A stretch of 64,000 nucleotides of DNA, from contig OU744449.1 of NCBI GenBank assembly GCA_916610825.1, positions 7,088,243 to 7,152,242 of the forward strand. The letters are read 5' to 3'. A program made the position numbers and the translations under genes. Shown here in pieces: positions 62,119 to 64,000 of the stretch (positions are counted from its first letter, which is position 1; every line of letters starts with the position of its first letter). The notes beneath the pieces were generated by a model. That model was given only the letters and a program-made list of their open reading frames with translations. It made no database searches and was not told where the DNA came from. Origin of the DNA: Haliclystus octoradiatus (taxonomy: Eukaryota > Cnidaria > Staurozoa > Stauromedusae > Haliclystidae).

Positions 62119-63754
62119 ATGATTCTCTTATCCTCATTTTTCATTGCTCTGTTATTGAATGCGAATGCTGATTATACTGGTAAGGTGTGATGTTTACAAA
62201 TATAACTTGCTGTAGGCCTATATATCAACCTATGTAAGGGTACTGTAACTCATTCATAATATCGAACCCCGTTTAGAGCACCAATTTACAGCATATAGTA
62301 ATTAATCAGGGAGTATAACCAGCCCACATAGAGTTGTGAAGAGACACACATTTATAAAATGACTGACTGCCTCTAGATCGATCATCTATACTTTACATGG
62401 CGTTCTATTAAATGGAATGAATACTGCATGTAGTATAAAGGGTAAATACATAGTAATTATTGGGAAGTGTTAGGTTTACACAGGAGAATTCCTAGATTTT
62501 TGCTAGAATAATTGTAAGCATATAGAATATAGCAATAGAATATTCTTAGAACAAATCAAATTTTGCTTATGATGGTGATATCAAGTCCGGCATTGCGCAG
62601 TTTTAGCGAAAGGCTATGAAATCCGTCTCTCATCTTCTATGTTGCATTTATATAAGAATACAATAGAGGGTCATCTAATGATACTTGGTCAGCAATAAGC
62701 TTTGACGCACTTTCGATAGCCTAGCTCCACAAGGCCCACTATTCCGCTGCGCACCTGCGCTCATCTGGCTTTGAGGCCCTATACGAAGCGAAGTGAAGTA
62801 CAGGGCCATGTGGCACATTTCTACTCTTTCGTGCGTTTCAAAATAATTTCGAAGGCGTCGATGTGAAATAAAATAATAATAATTTAAAAACGCAATATAG
62901 GTGGAGTGAGAATCAACAGGTATCTAATACTTTATCTACTAGCTTTCCCCTAATATAATGCAACACAATATTTTCAGGAATTATGTGATGTTGTTGTGAA
63001 GACAAACACGTACGTTAATATCATTCTTATTACCATAGTTAAGCAAAAAGAACCCAGTGGATTGATGCAAATTTGTTTTAGCTTTCCGATAAGCTATACA
63101 TTAAGTGACTTTGCGCCGTTTTCGGTGAACGCTTCGGGATTTAAAGTGTTAAAATAAAGAGTTTCAACTTAAATTTGAGGCTCAATAATCCATGTAATCA
63201 ACTGACTAGACAAGTAGAAATTTATCACAGGCTAGAGATTGAGTGGATGTCCGAATCAACGCTAAAAACATGTTTCCAGGCATTTAAAATTAAGCGATCT
63301 TCATTTGTCCAGTGGTCTTTATTCACAGATACATTGATTACAATTCATATAAAATTCGTTGCCCCGCTGTCATCTTCTCCCAGTATCGGCTTGACAGTCC
63401 ACCCCATCGTTTTATTCGGGTAAAAACTCAACCCAGTGGATTGGTGCAAAATTGTTCATCTTTCCTTCCGATAAACTATGCATTAGGGGTTGATTTTGTC
63501 AATGCAGATGGGATTAGGGTAAAGGTATTACATGTTCCTTTGCGAAGTCAATAATTGATAATATGCATCGAAGCAATAACACTAATTATGATATCGGAAT
63601 ATTATTTTAATAGGTCCTGGCCTGTTTGAAGGTGATATTCTACTTGATCAAGACACAATGAATATTATGTCTGGAAAATCATTTGGCTACGATGCTGTTA
63701 AAAACAAACAATGGACGAATCGGATTATTCCTTATTCGTTTGATTACAATTTTG
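62119..63754 (+). CDS. Astacin-family zinc metalloprotease, first two exons (gene continues beyond window)
   Basis: Exon 1 (62119-62179) encodes a signal peptide, MILLSSFFIALLLNANA, cleaved likely after NANA. Exon 2 (63614-63754) joins in phase 1 and encodes a very short propeptide with LFEGDILLD, matching the F-x-G-D motif whose Asp blocks the zinc in astacin zymogens, then the start of the mature domain (NKQWTNRIIPYSFDYNF). A GTAAGTG donor follows at 63755. The zinc-binding HExxHxxGxxH lies in later exons outside the window. The product should be secreted. Which astacin subgroup cannot be told from the N-terminus. Confidence 0.82.
63049..63490 (+). repeat. Direct repeat pair inside astacin intron 1
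   Basis: AACCCAGTGGATTGATGCAA ... TTCCGATAAGCTATACATTA at about 63051-63102 recurs as AACCCAGTGGATTGGTGCAA ... TTCCGATAAACTATGCATTA at about 63428-63486. It may be an old tandem duplication or the edges of an insertion. The rest of the intron (62180-63613) shows no gene. Confidence 0.65.
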
Positions 63755-64000
63755 GTAAGTGCAATATCTACAGCAAATTTCTTCTTCGTAATGAAATAGA
63801 CAATAACTATAAAGGCACTGATGAGCATATTAATACTATCATACCGTAATCTATCATGAGAAAAGCATTTAACTGTAGTTGATGGTGAAGTGATTCTATC
63901 CAAGAGGGGACTAGAGGGACGTAGAGGACGTTAGAGGGAATAAACTGTGAACTGCAGAGAAGCTGGACCGTCACCCCTCTGTCGCGTAAGAAATCATGAC

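Overview
The window reads as nuclear DNA of an invertebrate animal. It is AT-rich, its genes are spliced with short consensus GT-AG introns, and it carries a host ferroportin gene, the first exons of an astacin-type protease and a dense, nested load of transposable elements. No feature fixes the phylum. No bacterial features (operons, ribosome binding sites, CRISPR) are seen.

Region 1 (1 to about 12.8 kb) is most of a Polinton/Maverick-type (adintovirus-like) integrated element. On the minus strand it has an adenain-like protease, double jelly-roll major capsid protein, pVI/pX-like minor protein, penton-like protein, DDE integrase with chromodomain, two lineage-type unknown proteins and a HerA/FtsK-type packaging ATPase. 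A divergent plus-strand family B DNA polymerase follows, whose frame is open across three short introns, and then one more minus-strand gene. All visible genes are uninterrupted. The element's ends are not visible: the window begins inside it.

Region 2 (12.8 to 27.5 kb) has a 69-bp tandem repeat, a 3'-truncated hAT transposase, a three-exon MULE transposase with a SWIM zinc finger and DDE residues, a small multi-exon C2H2 zinc-finger gene, an inverted-repeat element, and a satellite built on TTCATGAAC-like words with a 245-bp higher-order period. A 646-bp element with an exact 8-bp target duplication interrupts the satellite.

Region 3 (27.5 to 57.4 kb) is one host gene on the minus strand, ferroportin (SLC40A1). 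It has four coding exons, 543 residues, and a 26-kb second intron. That intron is packed with dead elements: Gypsy remnants, a LINE, a decayed MULE, a SAMD3-like gene, a repetitive unknown gene, and a 5.2-kb Kolobok-like transposon with TTAA duplications. The last encodes a broken transposase joined to a DEDDh exonuclease and is inserted in a Gypsy remnant. The protein keeps the ferroportin N-terminal metal-site residues but lacks the cysteine that hepcidin needs in vertebrates.

Region 4 (57.4 to 64 kb) is mostly non-coding, with small inverted-repeat elements and a 16-bp minisatellite. It ends in the signal peptide, propeptide and start of the catalytic domain of an astacin metalloprotease that continues past the window.

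The most unusual signal is a dispersed palindromic repeat family (about 18.1, 50.7, 60.75 and 61.0 kb). Its arms carry hammerhead-ribozyme-like cores (CUGAUGA, stem II, GAAAC, GUA), with a compensatory change in stem I between copies, and share a tail ending in ATTGAGCACTAT.
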